Positions 23,221 to 34,634 of a stretch of DNA of 64,000 nucleotides are shown here, one piece after another (positions within the stretch are counted from its first letter, which is position 1; the number at the start of each line of letters is the position of its first letter). The stretch comes from Adiantum capillus-veneris. Lineage: Eukaryota > Streptophyta > Polypodiopsida > Polypodiales > Pteridaceae. A model generated the notes under the pieces. That model had not been told where the DNA came from, ran no database searches, and saw only the letters and a program-made list of their open reading frames with translations. Both the position numbers and the translations under genes were made by a program. The stretch covers positions 145,596,140 through 145,660,139 of the forward strand of contig CM043955.1 of assembly GCA_014529385.2 (NCBI GenBank), in the 5' to 3' direction.

Positions 23221-26200
23221 TCAATAGAGTCCTGTTGTCTTGAGCATCTGCAAATGTGATTCGTAGCGTAGGTTGCCGATGGTCAAGGTTGGGCCGAATA
23301 TTTTGCTTTCGTGAGTGAAAAAGCCGGTGTAGAAAGCTTCTTCGAATGTTTGCATGTGGAAGCTAGGCAAAAACATAATTCTTTGGTATAAGAGATGTAA
23401 CACCTTTGGCGATGGCTGCAATGAAAGATCATACATCATATCCATCACTGTGTCGGCCGTCGATAGTAGACTCGAGGTCGTGGCTTTATCTGGCGCGAAC
23501 ACTTCAATGCATGCTAAGAGAGTCCTGCAGATTTTCTTTAGCATCTGACACGAAAGGTCAGGAGAGCCAGTAAAGAGTTTGATGGTGCCCGGTAGGGTTT
23601 TCACCATGTAGGCTTTACCTATTCTCTCTCCTTCCTTTGGTCCTGGCATCCTGGGATAATTTAGCCAATTTGGCTTCTTTTCTGCAATCCTGCCATGCTC
23701 TTTCCAGTTTCTGACTCTTGGCACCGGGCAGAAGGTTGCATCCTCCCGAATCTCCTTTGGAGCCTCTACCAAGTAGATGAGGTAGGCTCGGTATTTGTTC
23801 AGCCAACCTTTCCTCCATCTAGGTTGAGAATCTACAATCTTCTTTGATTGTTCATCCTTTGTGATGTCGCCTTCATAAAGAGCGACATACTGCTCCTCCT
23901 CTATTCTCTTTTTCGTCTTTGTCACTTCAAATTTCATCAGAGGGAAAGGCAGGCTGGGTTGCATCCACTCTTCGTGGAGCACTTTTGTGTCTAAACCTTG
24001 AAGTCTAATGGAGATGAGGAGTCTCCTTTCCCATTCCATTTCCGCCTTGGCACTTTCCTCTGTTGACTTTTCTATTTGGTCCTGGAGCCTTTGTTCTTCT
24101 CCTTCAGAGATTCCTGAAGTCGAGGCCACTTCTTGAACTGGGGCTGGATCTTCGATTGTGGTTGCCTCTCCAGTTTCTGGTAGCTCTATGGCTGCTCCCC
24201 CTGCTTCTTCTTGTGGTGTCTCTGTTTCTCTTCTTTGTTGCTCTTGGAGGTCTTGGAGATGTTTGCAGAGGGCCTCATTTTCTGTCCTTAGTGTTTGGTT
24301 TTCTGATGTGAGCCTCTCCTCTGCAGCCAATGATCCCTCCGCCATGTGCAATCTTTGTACTTGCTCTAACCTCAGCTCTCTTTGCAAACTTTTGACCTGC
24401 TCTTCCAGAGCTGGTACGAGGGCTCCCTCTTGTTCTGTTCCTGCTCTGCTAGCTCTAGGGGTGGTCCTGAGTCTCATGATTGTCCTTTCTTGAAGTTCGA
24501 CTCTTTCCCTTAGCTCAATGAGCTCATCCTTGGCTGCCTCCAGCTCATCTTCTATTCGCTCCTTTGCTTCCTGTGAACTTGTTACCTCTCTTGAAGCTTC
24601 GGCTAGTTGGAGTATCAAGCCGTCCCTCTCGTTTTCTGCGTCGTAGAGTGATGCTTTATGACTTTCAGATTCAGTCATAGCATTCTCTAACTTCTTCTGC
24701 AACTTTGCTTCCTTTTGTTTTGCTGTCTCAAGTGCTACTTCCTTTGCTCTGGATCTTTCTTTAATCTTGCTGAGCAGTTCATGCACCATGTGCATGTCTT
24801 TTTCATCTTCATCTGTCAACTTGACAGCTCTTTCTGCCACCACCTCCAATGGCTTCGGCTCGTCCATTTTCTCTTTACTCTCCATTGTACCCTTTGTCTT
24901 TTCCTTCGTCCCTTTCCGATCATCTTGTTTCCGTAGGGATATCCCATAAACTGCCTCCAGGGCCTCTTCTTCACTGTATCCGATCGCTGCCAGATCCTCG
25001 TAATCATCTTTCTTTTGCTGAACTGGATCTATCTCCTTTTCCTTGGTCCCGGCCTCCGACTTTTCCATAACTTCTGTTTCTATTTCTATTGTGGTTTCCT
25101 CCACAATAATTTCCATCTTCTTCGGGCTTGGTACAACAGTAAAAGAGGGCTGATTGTCCTCAGTCATCTTGGCTTTCCCTTTGTTTGCTTGCCCGTCTTT
25201 CTCTTGAGGTTCAGTAGACTCCTCTGCTTTCTTCTTCCCCTTGTCGTCCTTTTGCAGCTCAGCTTTTAAAAGCTGTACTTCCTCTTCAGTATAAGGCTCG
25301 ACAAGTTGCTGCTCCAGTATGGCCTCCGACTCCTCATAAGCTCTAATATATTGATCATATTGATCAACATGTGGCCTGGCTGAGCTGGTTCCAACTTTAC
25401 TGGGGTCCGGCACCCACATTTCTTCAAAGTCCCCCTTTAGAGCTCTTTCCGCTCTAAACTGCTCCACCAGCCTTTCCATTCTTACGGCTTTTTGACTTTT
25501 GGTTTGCTTGGGATCGGCCTTCTTCTTCACTTTCTTCTTGAGCGGCTCGTCCACGGCCTCTTCAGGTTCTGAAACTATTTCTAGTTTTCGGCGTGCTCTT
25601 GTGGACGCCCTCTTGGATACTTCTTGCTGTTCTTCCTCCTCATCGGCTTCTCTAAGCCACTCATTCTGGGAGGGAATCTGTGGCCCTTGATCCCTAGCTC
25701 CAATAGCTTCATAAGCTATTCTTGTTAGGATTTCTCCTCCTCCTATGTACTTTGGCTTCTGGTTGTGCATGGCGATTACTTGCTCGTGGATGTATTGAGC
25801 ATAATTCACCTCTTTTGGCACGTTGCTCTTCAGTGCCCATGTGATGGTTGTCGCAATGGCATGGGGTGGTGTAGTATACTTCTGCGGTCTTTTACTGCAC
25901 ACATGGAAAAACTGGTTGTATAATCGGCAAAGGGTTGCCGCTCATTGATCTGCCATATCTCCGTAGGTTGTATTTTGTTTCTTTGATCCATAGACCTCTA
26001 TGGCCTCCCTTCTTTCTCTGACAGAACTCCCTTTGTTGTGCAGCTTCAATGCATCTGCAATGAGCTGTGGAGTGATCTGTACTTCAACTGTTTCTCCATC
26101 CATGGCTGTCAACGTGGCTTTCCCATCCTTCTGAATGGATGTTGCCAACTCATACACTCTTCTTGTGTCTACACCTGATGGTCTCGAGGTGAAGAACCTG

Positions 26201-26478
26201 TGTAAGTCAGCCTTTTCCAGGTATCTGCTTATGTTCTCTGATCTGCTATAATCCACTAATTCTCGTGGGATCATAGGTACATCGACCGATTGCCCTTGAG
26301 GATCTCTGAAAGTCCCCTGGTAGATCTTTATTCCCTCTTTTTCTAGTACTGCTTCCTCCACCCAAGTCTTGGTTGGCTTGAGGGTTTCTGTTGGAATATC
26401 AAAAGGTTCTGCCTCTACAAGAGCATCCTTGATGGTTGGTCTTTTTCTCTTAGTTGCCGATGACTTAGCGAAATCCAT
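23221..26478 (-). pseudogene. Accessory coiled-coil ORF in the env position
   Basis: Two reading segments, 26478-25942 and 25902-23221, lie in one frame. They are separated by a single TGA at 25942-25944, and together span about 1,085 codons. The N-terminal part (start MDFAKSSATKRKRP) is globular and includes RFFTSRPSGVDTRRVYELA. The middle is very charged, then a long coiled coil follows (about 24,200-24,900). The C-terminal 230 residues look globular (SQPRWRKGWLNKY, RIMFLPSFHMQTFEEAF). I see no signal peptide or membrane segment, so an envelope role is not supported. A diverged copy of the C-terminal part survives at 53404-54140, which indicates a conserved gene of this element family. Function unknown. 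Confidence 0.75.
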
Positions 26479-29088
26479 GGATCCTGTAACTCCAATTTCA
26501 GAAGTTAGCGTCTTTTTAGTACTGAAAGCCGAAATGAAGCTTTTAACTATTCAAATGACTTGAAAATTGAAACATGAGCTATTCATGGCCTAAGGATGCA
26601 ATGTAGGTGAAAAAATATGCAAACTGGGCTCAAAAACATGCTTGAGACATCATACGCGTATGATGTCTTTTGTGTCAGAATGACTTCATATTGGTTGTGC
26701 TTGTAGCTGATAGTGTATACATGAGTATCATATGCTTGGATTTGAGTTTGGATCCCATTTGGTCAAGTTTTGGCCAGTTTAGTCCAGTTCAGGCTCTTGG
26801 CAAAATTTTGAAAGGGAAATGGATTTTATGATCCAAATTGGGTAAAACTTGGTGGATTACCTTCAAATGGCATGTAGAACACTTCTGTTTGGTGGTTGAA
26901 GCCCTTAGATACCAAAATCACATAGTGAGACATAATACGCGTATGATGTCTTTTAGTGCATTTTTTGACCAATTTTCTCTATAAGCTTGGTTTTGGCTTT
27001 AGATAGGCTTATTCAGTGGATTTATCAAGTTTGGATAGAATTTGGACTAAAAATGGCTCTGGAGACATCATACGCGTATGATGTCTTTTTCATCAATTTT
27101 TCATGGGATTGGTTCTGTGGACTCTCCATGTGCTAGTGAAGGACTGTTTATACTCAAATCTTGGTTTGGACTTGAATATGTTGGATTTGGGACAAAAATA
27201 GGCTTTGTATGAAGGATTTTCTCTTAATTGGGCTAATGGGGTGATCCACTTGACCAAATGGTTCCAAACTTCATATGTAGCATGTATTAGATATATATAA
27301 TGGATGTATGATGACAAATGAGCATTTTTGGCTCTGTAAGTGCAAATAGACATCATACGCGTATTATGTCTTTTGTGTCAAAATGGTGCTTTTTGGTTCC
27401 AGATAGCTTGTAGATGTGTTAATCAACAATCCTACAAAGTTTCAATGAGTTTGGAGTTATTTTGACAAAATTAGGACCAAAAATCAATTTTATGGCCTAC
27501 TTTGCGTCTTTTTGGTTTTCCTTGGGTTTTCTAACTCCAATTCTCATGATACTTGGTTCATAGGATGTGATTAACATGTGGAATGAAGCTATGCACTCAA
27601 ATGTTGAAATGGATGTGAAAATCATGATGTGAGACATCATACGTGTATGATGTCTTTTCTTGAAATGTTGGTCTTTTTGTGCAAAGAATGCTTTGTGCTA
27701 GTGCCCTAAGCCCTGCTAACTAGTTTTCAACTTAAAAAGTCATCAGTTTAGCTAAAAAGCCCCCTTATAGGCATTTCAGTCTCTGAAGTCGTCTTTTTGC
27801 CTTGGAGTTGAATTTCTTCAACTTTTCTTATTGAGAGTTGCATTTCCAGCTCATTGGATATGTTGTGAAGCCACCTATTCGGTTGAACTTGACTTTGGCT
27901 CCCCGTTCTCCATCTTTCTCCATTTGGTTGCCCGAAAGCGTCTTTTTCACCATCGGTAAGTGAATCAGCTTTCTTTTGGGTTTTGCTTGCAAACATAAGT
28001 CATCCATGTATATTTTAAGCTGCTTGTGAAGTTTCATGTCATTTGGTCGTCAATTTTAGCCGTTATGCCAAAATGACGCTTTGTGTGTCCACAGCCGAAT
28101 CGGTTGTTCCGACCTACTTTTGGTGATCCAAACCCGGAGATACTCCATGGTTGCATTGCCCTCGATGTTGTTAAGCTTCCTGAGAAGTTTTGTGTCGTTC
28201 CGATAACTTTTTTCTGTTTGCCTCTTGCAGGCTCTGTTGACCTAGGGTTTTTCCAGTCATTCTTTCTCGAGCTTTGAGTGCTAGAAACTCATCTCCTATA
28301 CTAGGGTAACCCACCTCTAAGTTCTTGCAAAGTTTGGTTAGGCGGTTGTGCCCCTACCTAGCGTTCTTCCCCATTCCCCGTCTGCTCTTGTTTCTTGGTT
28401 TTGGTGAGTTTTCGCGACAAAAGTTAACGATAAGCATCAAAAGCTTATGGCAACGATTCTACCTCTCATGTCTGGTGTCCTCTAAGCTCTCGTAGCAGTC
28501 GTAGAAGGTGGTAGAAGGTCGGATGCTCCTGTGTGCTCTTTGCTCTCTCCAAGAAGGTAATAGTGGAAATGAGCTTGATAGTGAAGTGAAAAATACTTAA
28601 CTTCGGGCTTCCCGGATCACTTGTTACCAAATTTGACATGTGCTCCTATCTCGTCGTGAAATGCACTTTAGGATTTGAAATTTCTCAATTCGGACTCCGT
28701 TTGACCTGTTTCTGAGAAATTTGTCCACTTTGCCAAAATTCTGTCATTTCGGGCTTTCCGCAACTTTTTCAGAATTGTACCCCATTTTTACCATGGGTTG
28801 CCCTTGTCATTAGGACCATCACCGTCTATTCTTTTCTTTTTTCCGATCTCATTTCACCTGCTTTTTTATTTTTCTTTTATTTTTATTAAGAAAATCATAA
28901 AAAATAAAGGAAAATAGCAAATTGAAGCCAAAAAATTACAAACATACACGATAAATAGCTGGTAACCCTGTGTATATGAATATACACTTCTTTGTGATTT
29001 CTGGACTTGGATTACCACTTTTTTCCACTTTTTAGCTCCAAAAACACTCTTATTTAGTGATATTTACACATCTAGAGACCCAAATTCA
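26479..29088. other. Noncoding block inside the retrotransposon
   Basis: About 2.6 kb without a convincing ORF. It carries five copies of the palindrome with half-site AGACATCATACG at 26645-26668, 26928-26951, 27063-27086, 27348-27371 and 27632-27655. Similar sentence-like phrases (TGGTTTTGGACC-type, CAAATTGGG) recur between them. A 23-nt exact match to the RT coding region lies at 27993-28015. Confidence 0.8.
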
Positions 29089-29261
29089 TCATTTGATCTC
29101 TTCTTGTTGCAAAACAAGGTATATAAGGGCATAAATATTATCAATATTCGCAATCAAACATAAAAAATTTGCAAAATCATGTAAGACACTGCCCTTGTAA
29201 TATAATTTTTGTTTTTCTTTGTTTTTTTTTCCGCTTGTAGCTGCTTTGTAGCTCCTGCATA

Positions 29262-29274
29262 CCTCCCCCCCTCC
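29262..29274 (-). other. Internal polypurine-tract copy
   Basis: The minus strand reads GGAGGGGGGGAGG. It contains the same 12-mer that abuts the 3' LTR and lies just after the end of the second protease-like ORF. It may be a central priming site, or a fossil of the element's former 3' end before the accessory block was gained. Confidence 0.6.
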
Positions 29275-29296
29275 GAGTCTGAGTCCTCCCGGACGA

Positions 29297-30517
29297 CTAT
29301 GAAGTGTCTGTGGGTGAAGCATTGTAGTTGTTTTGGTCATAAGTTCCCAATGTAATTGTAGAGCGATGATACAACAGTCTTTCCAATAAAGCTGCTCTTT
29401 GTTTGATTGAAAGATTGGTGGTCGGGTTTTGGGTTGGTTTTGGCACTTCGGTGTTTGAATCAGTAGATGGATTCTTCGTTACCTTGTTGTCTTTTTTTAC
29501 AATCCAAATCTGCTTCCGCTTTGCTTGTGCTTGCCACAAACTCTTTGCGACCCAAACCTGCTTTGTTCTGTGTGTTGATTTCCTCGCCTTGAAATACCTA
29601 GGAGTTTCCGTTGATTGTATTGAAGGGAGTTCCTGTTTACAAATCTTTGGGATCCAAATTTGCTGGCTGTAGCTTTGTGCCGTCATGAACTTCTTTGGAA
29701 TCCAGATCTGTTTCACTGTCCTTGATTGTCGGGGATCACTCTGTTGTCTGGTATTGAAGACTCTGTTTGTGTTTTCTGGCATTACCTTTTTTGGTCTCCA
29801 TACCATCGTTGACTCCGTTCTATCCCAAGGTTGAGCTGTTATATTATTGCTTGTCTTCCTTATCCAATGTTGAGAGTTCCTCGTCGACGAGCAATTCAGT
29901 TGTGTAGAAACTTTTGGTTGCCTTTGCTTCTTCTTTTTCTCTGTTTGTTGTTTGCCCTTGTCCGTGGATTCTCCCGTTGGAGGTGGCTCTGCTCCTTTGG
30001 TGAACTTAACTGATTGACTTTCACCTTCGTATTTGATAAGCACTGATTTAGAACTCCAGTCAATCATTGCATTGTATTGCTTCTGCCATGGTTGTCCTAG
30101 CAATAATGGATGTTGTGTAGCTTGGTCTTCAACCACGTAAAACATATGAGGATACACATATTGGTTAATCTGCATATGTAAAACTGTGCATCCGACAGTT
30201 TTGATTGCATTCTCAGAGTAACTCTTTAACTCTTGCTTGGCAGTTTGTAGTTTAGTGTCATTTGTCAATTGTCTATACAAACTGAGTGAAAGTAGGTTAG
30301 CTTGAGCTCCTGAATCCAATAGTGCTCTGGCTTTGATTTGGTTGGTTCCTACTTTGCATTCAATGATGGGTTCTTCTTTGTCATTATCCATTTCTGTTAT
30401 ACTGACTGCGTTTATTCGTATTGCTCCTTCATTGCGCTGTTTCTGATGCAGTAGTCTTCTTTTCTCCATTCTTTCCTTCGCCTCGGCTTGCGCTTCCTCC
30501 TCAATCTTTTTCTTTTT
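29297..30517 (-). CDS. Second retropepsin-like domain with W-x-P-K repeats, in frame with integrase
   Basis: The frame continues that of the integrase past TAG 30518-30520 through a Lys/Glu linker. It contains ALLDSGAQANLLSLSLYRQL and, about 85 residues later, HPLLLGQPWQKQYNAMIDW. These are the DSGA and LLG motifs of retropepsins (the usual second motif is ILG). This is separate from the protease upstream of RT. The C-terminal half has five short repeats: MVWRPKK, KQIWIPKK, QQIWIPK, KQVWVAK, KQIWIVKK. The first ATG is at 30469. It may be translated as a C-terminal extension of pol (if the TAG is a mutation or is read through) or separately. The role is unknown. A binding (not cutting) role is possible. 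Confidence 0.7.
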   Translation of the reverse strand, partial: KKKKIEEEAQAEAKERMEKRRLLHQKQRNEGAIRINAVSITEMDNDKEEPIIECKVGTNQIKARALLDSGAQANLLSLSLYRQLTNDTKLQTAKQELKSYSENAIKTVGCTVLHMQINQYVYPHMFYVVEDQATQHPLLLGQPWQKQYNAMIDWSSKSVLIKYEGESQSVKFTKGAEPPPTGESTDKGKQQTEKKKKQRQPKVSTQLNCSSTRNSQHWIRKTSNNITAQPWDRTESTMVWRPKKVMPENTNRVFNTRQQSDPRQSRTVKQIWIPKKFMTAQSYSQQIWIPKICKQELPSIQSTETPRYFKARKSTHRTKQVWVAKSLWQAQAKRKQIWIVKKDNKVTKNPSTDSNTEVPKPTQNPTTNLSIKQRAALLERLLYHRSTITLGTYDQNNYNASPTDTS

Positions 30518-32150
30518 CTAGACACGCAGCTTTTCTTGATGTATTTTGAGAAGCATGTCTTGTGTTAGCGGCAACAGATACTTTTTCACTCTGCATCCAC
30601 TAATCCAATTGGGCATTTCTTCTCCGTCTAATGTAGCAAGCTTGACGGCTCCACTTGGTGATAGATCTTTAATCACCAGAGGACCCATCCCTCGCTTTTT
30701 AAGCTTCTTAGCATGCTGTTTCAGAGTGTAAACTAGGACATAGTCCCCAACTTTAAACTCTTTAGTCCGCACATGCTTATCAAAAAATTCCTTTTGTCGC
30801 CTTTTTTGAGCGTAGATGGAAGCTACTGCTTTTAGGCGAAGCTCATCTAGCTTTTCCAGGTCATCTATTCTATCAGAGAGCTCGTGCCCTGTCCACTCTA
30901 GATCCTTAGCCACCCTTAAGGTTGAAATCAAGAATTCTATTGGCAAGATAGCATTTAGCCCAAAAACCATGTTATATGGGGTCGTTCCTATGGATGTTTT
31001 ATACGCCACCCTATATGGCCATAATGTTGAATGTAACTTTTGGTCCCAGTCAGTTCTTGACTCAGATACAATCTTCATGAGGACCGTACATATGGTTTTG
31101 TTTGTTGCTTCAGCTTGTCCGTTTGCTTGTGGATGATACGGGGCTGATTTCCTATGGATTACCATGAATTCATCTAGAAGGATCTTTATCACTTCATTTA
31201 TGAAATGTGTGCCTCAATCACTCACAATTTCTATTGGCAATCCATATCGTACAAAGACGTATTCATACAGAAATTGTGCCATGGTCCTGGCATCTGCTTT
31301 TTGAGTTGCCTTTGCTTCGACCCACTTTGTTAGATAGTCTGTAGCCACAACGATGTATTGTGCATGAGTCTTATATGCAGGAGGTGAAATGGGTCCAACA
31401 TAATCAATCCCCCATTTTGCAAAAGCTCTTGCCCCCATCATTGGTCTAAGCGGCATATCATCTCTTTTAAGTGGTACTTTGGTCCGCTGACAGTCATCAC
31501 ACCGTTTAACGTATTCCTCAGCGTCCATATGTAATGTTGGCCACCATATTCCTGCGGCTAAGACAAGTTTTGCTGTCTTATCACCTGAGAAATGGCCTCC
31601 ACCTACTCCTCCATGAGCTTGCTCTAGGATTATCACATACTCAGACTCTGATGCGCAAATCCTAAGCTGGTTGTCTTTACCTCTCTTATAGAGTTGATCT
31701 CCTATTAAAGCGTAATCTCTAGCTTCTGTCTCTACAGATTTCTGACGAGCTTTTGACGTTCCTTCTGGGAAAGTTCTATTTGTGAGATATTCAACAATAT
31801 ACTGACTCCATTCTGGAGCGATCATTATCTGATATAATGTTGAATACTCGGCTGGCGGTTTTGATGAACATACAATACATACTGTGACATATTCATGTAC
31901 GCTTTCTTTCATTCCTGGCCAATAGACTCCCAATTGTAACAAATTCCTATATGTGTTCCTTCTTGAACAATGAAATGCACATTCCTGAACATGTGCTTCG
32001 CGCAGATATATATTATATTCCTCAGGATTGATGCATAGTCGTAAAACATGATCATTTCCCAATTGATACAACCTTCCTGCAATCAATTGAAGATTCTTGG
32101 ATTGCTGAATAGCAATATGTTTCAGGTTGTATTTCTTCTATCGAACTCTC
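30518..32150 (-). pseudogene. Integrase, with two HHCC zinc modules
   Basis: The first His/Cys module (AH...FH...CIVC, about 31,870-32,010) is followed about 115 residues later by a second (AHGGVGGGH...CDDC, about 31,490-31,620). The catalytic core then follows: WGIDYVGP, ATDYLTKWVEA, and IVSD-stop-GTHF with the second Asp, then HPQANGQAEATN with the Glu. The C-terminal part ends near KKYLLPL without a chromodomain. TGA at 31214-31216 falls right after the second catalytic Asp. A frameshift near 32,130 separates it from RNase H. Confidence 0.9.
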
Positions 32151-34495
32151 CTCCATAGGTTAATAGGTCAACGACATTTTGAGACCACTTAGGTATCATT
32201 TCTATGTTGAACAAGTACGCGTCTGGCATGTCGTCATCTACTCCTATAGGGTCTTCTCCATTCGTCAATCGCGAAAGATGATCAGCTCTAAGATGTGTTT
32301 TTCCTTTCTTTACTACTACCGTGAAGTCGAATTCCAGTAAGATAATGAACCATCTCACTATTCTCCCGGTATTGCATGGTTTATTCACTAGGTAGAGCAA
32401 GGCTTGGTGATCCGTAAAAAACACAAACTTGTTGGCTAGAAGATAATGCCGAAATTTCTTCACAGCATAGATCATTCCTAATCCTTCTCGCTCTGTTGTG
32501 GTGTAATTCTTCTCTGCATTGTTGAGCTGTCGACTGGCGTAACAGATAGGAAAATCCATGTTTCCTTCTTCTGGCTGAGCCAGAATGCATCCTATTGCAT
32601 ATGCCGAAGCATCTATGTGCACATGGAATATCTTCTCCCAATCTGGTGATTTCAAGACTGGAGCGGTAATGAGTGCCTCTTTCAATTTCTTGAATGATTC
32701 CTCACATTCCTCTGTCCATTCAAAGTTCACTATTAGCCTGTAAAGTGGTTGGCCTATTATAGCGTACATGTAAATGAATCGTCTATAATATCCACAATGT
32801 CCCATAAAGCTCTGTACTTGTTTCGCATTGGTTGGTCTAGGCATATCCACTATAACTTTTATCTTCTCTAAATCCGTGGATATTCCGTTTTGTGAGACAA
32901 TATGTCCCAGAATTCTGCCCTGTCGGACCATAAACACACATTTCTCAGGATTGAGACAAATGCGATATGTCCTACATTTCTCAAATACTTTTCTTAGGTG
33001 TTCTAGATGCTCATCTCTTAGTAGAGAATGTACACATAAGTCATCCATGTATATTTCGAGAAACAGCCTTAAGTATTCTTTGAAAGCATGCGTCATCAGC
33101 CTCTGGAAGGTTGCGGGAGCATTGGTTAGACCAAAAGGCATAACCCGATAAGCATAAATTCCCCACTCCGTTGCAAAAGCTGTTTTATGTTGATCTTCCA
33201 ATGCTATGGCTAGCTGGTTATATCCTGAAAAACCATCAAGAAAGGAGTATGCTGTTTTCCCTGATACACATTCTAGAACATGATCAGTTATCGGCAGGGG
33301 ATAATTGTCCCTGATTGTTGCAGCATTCACTTTCTTTAGGTTGACACACTCGGAGTTTTCCGTTCTTCTTAGGTACTACCACAATCGGAGATACCCAATC
33401 AGTGTGTTCAATCTCGTATATGAATTCAGCTTCCATTAGCTTATCTATCTCTTCTTTGATTCGCTTAGCAAACGTATCATTATATGTGTATGGTCTCTAT
33501 CTGCTAGGCTTTGCGTCTTGTTTCAGTGGGATTGTGTGTTGGCATATCGATGGGTCAACTCCCTTTAAGTCCTTATAAGACCATGCAAACACATCCCTAT
33601 AATCTCTGAGAAGACTCAAAAGTCTCTCTTCCTCGCCTGGAGACAAATCTGTGGCTATGTATACCGGTCTAGGTGGCTCACCTGGAGCTGCTAAATCAAC
33701 TTTTTTTGCATCCTCCGGTCCGTCATAAGATTCGTTCTCCTTCCTCTCTCGAATAGGTGGGGTTAATATCACCTTCCTATCCTCTATTGTGAATTTCCTA
33801 TAGTGAGAGGGAACATCCATGTTTTCCTTGATTTTGGCGTTTTTGTCCTCTCCACTCTCAATTTCTGTAGTCCAAACTTCTTTCAGAGTTTTCTTGAGCT
33901 CTCTGTACTTGTTTCTACGTTCTAGCTTGGACTCCGTGTGTTCTCTGTTGCGCTTGTTCTTTTCTGATTTTTCTGTTTCAGTTTTCGTTCCATTCTTTTG
34001 AACTTGATTTCTTGAGCCTCTTTTGTCTTTTCGTAAGCTCTTTTGATCACTGCCTCTCATTCTTCCAGAAATCTTATCCTTAACACAATCTTCAGCCTTT
34101 ACTAGCATTAGGAATTGATTTTTTCCTCTTATTCTAGGCATCGGATTGGTTCTAACCCCTTTTGTTTTTTTCTTTGCTCTATAGTGTTTCTGGCGTTGTT
34201 TTGTTTGGTTCGGAAAATCATAAAATCGGACATCCGTTATAGTTTCTTCGTTTCCGCTTGAATTGTCCGTTGACTCGTTGTCTGCTTCATTTCCCCACTC
34301 TGGATGATTGGGAATGTCGTGAAACACCTCTTCTTCATCTTCTTTTTCCAGTGTATCGTTTTTTTCAGTTTCTTTTCGAGTACAGTTCTCAACATGAAAT
34401 ACGGAACCACGTCGTACCCGTCCTTGTCGCAAAATTTCGTTGTGGGACCATCCGGAATTGCACAAACATCTAGGGTTGCTAGAATGTGTGTCCAT
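32122..34495 (-). pseudogene. Reverse transcriptase and RNase H
   Basis: The RT motifs are present: FAWSYKDLKGVD, then VSPIVVVPKKNGKLRVC, FLDGFSGYNQ, MPFGLTNAPATFQRLM, and the YMDD catalytic box in EIYMDDLCVH. The RNase H part starts near FHVHIDASAYAIGC and includes FTDHQALLYL. Damage: TAG at 33497-33499 in the conserved PSR-RPY stretch, and a two-base loss in a GTGTGT run near 33,345 that splits VCVNLKK. A Lys/Glu-rich linker precedes RT. Confidence 0.93.
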
Positions 34496-34634
34496 TCTAA
34501 TGGTTCAAACGTGTCCTCTGGAAAGGGTTCTCCTATATAAGTTTCGTCTTCGATAGCCCTTTCTAAAACACATTCTTCTCGTTTCAGACTTCCACATTTC
34601 GAAGCTCCACACATCCATAACTCCTTGGGTTTAC

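Noticed and set aside
23221-26478. Retroviral-type envelope gene
   Set aside because: Position fits, but no signal peptide, furin-like site or membrane segment is visible; it is a charged coiled-coil protein.
29089-29340. 83-codon minus-strand ORF after the second protease-like domain
   Set aside because: It overlaps the end of that ORF in another frame and runs through the internal purine tract; no domain.
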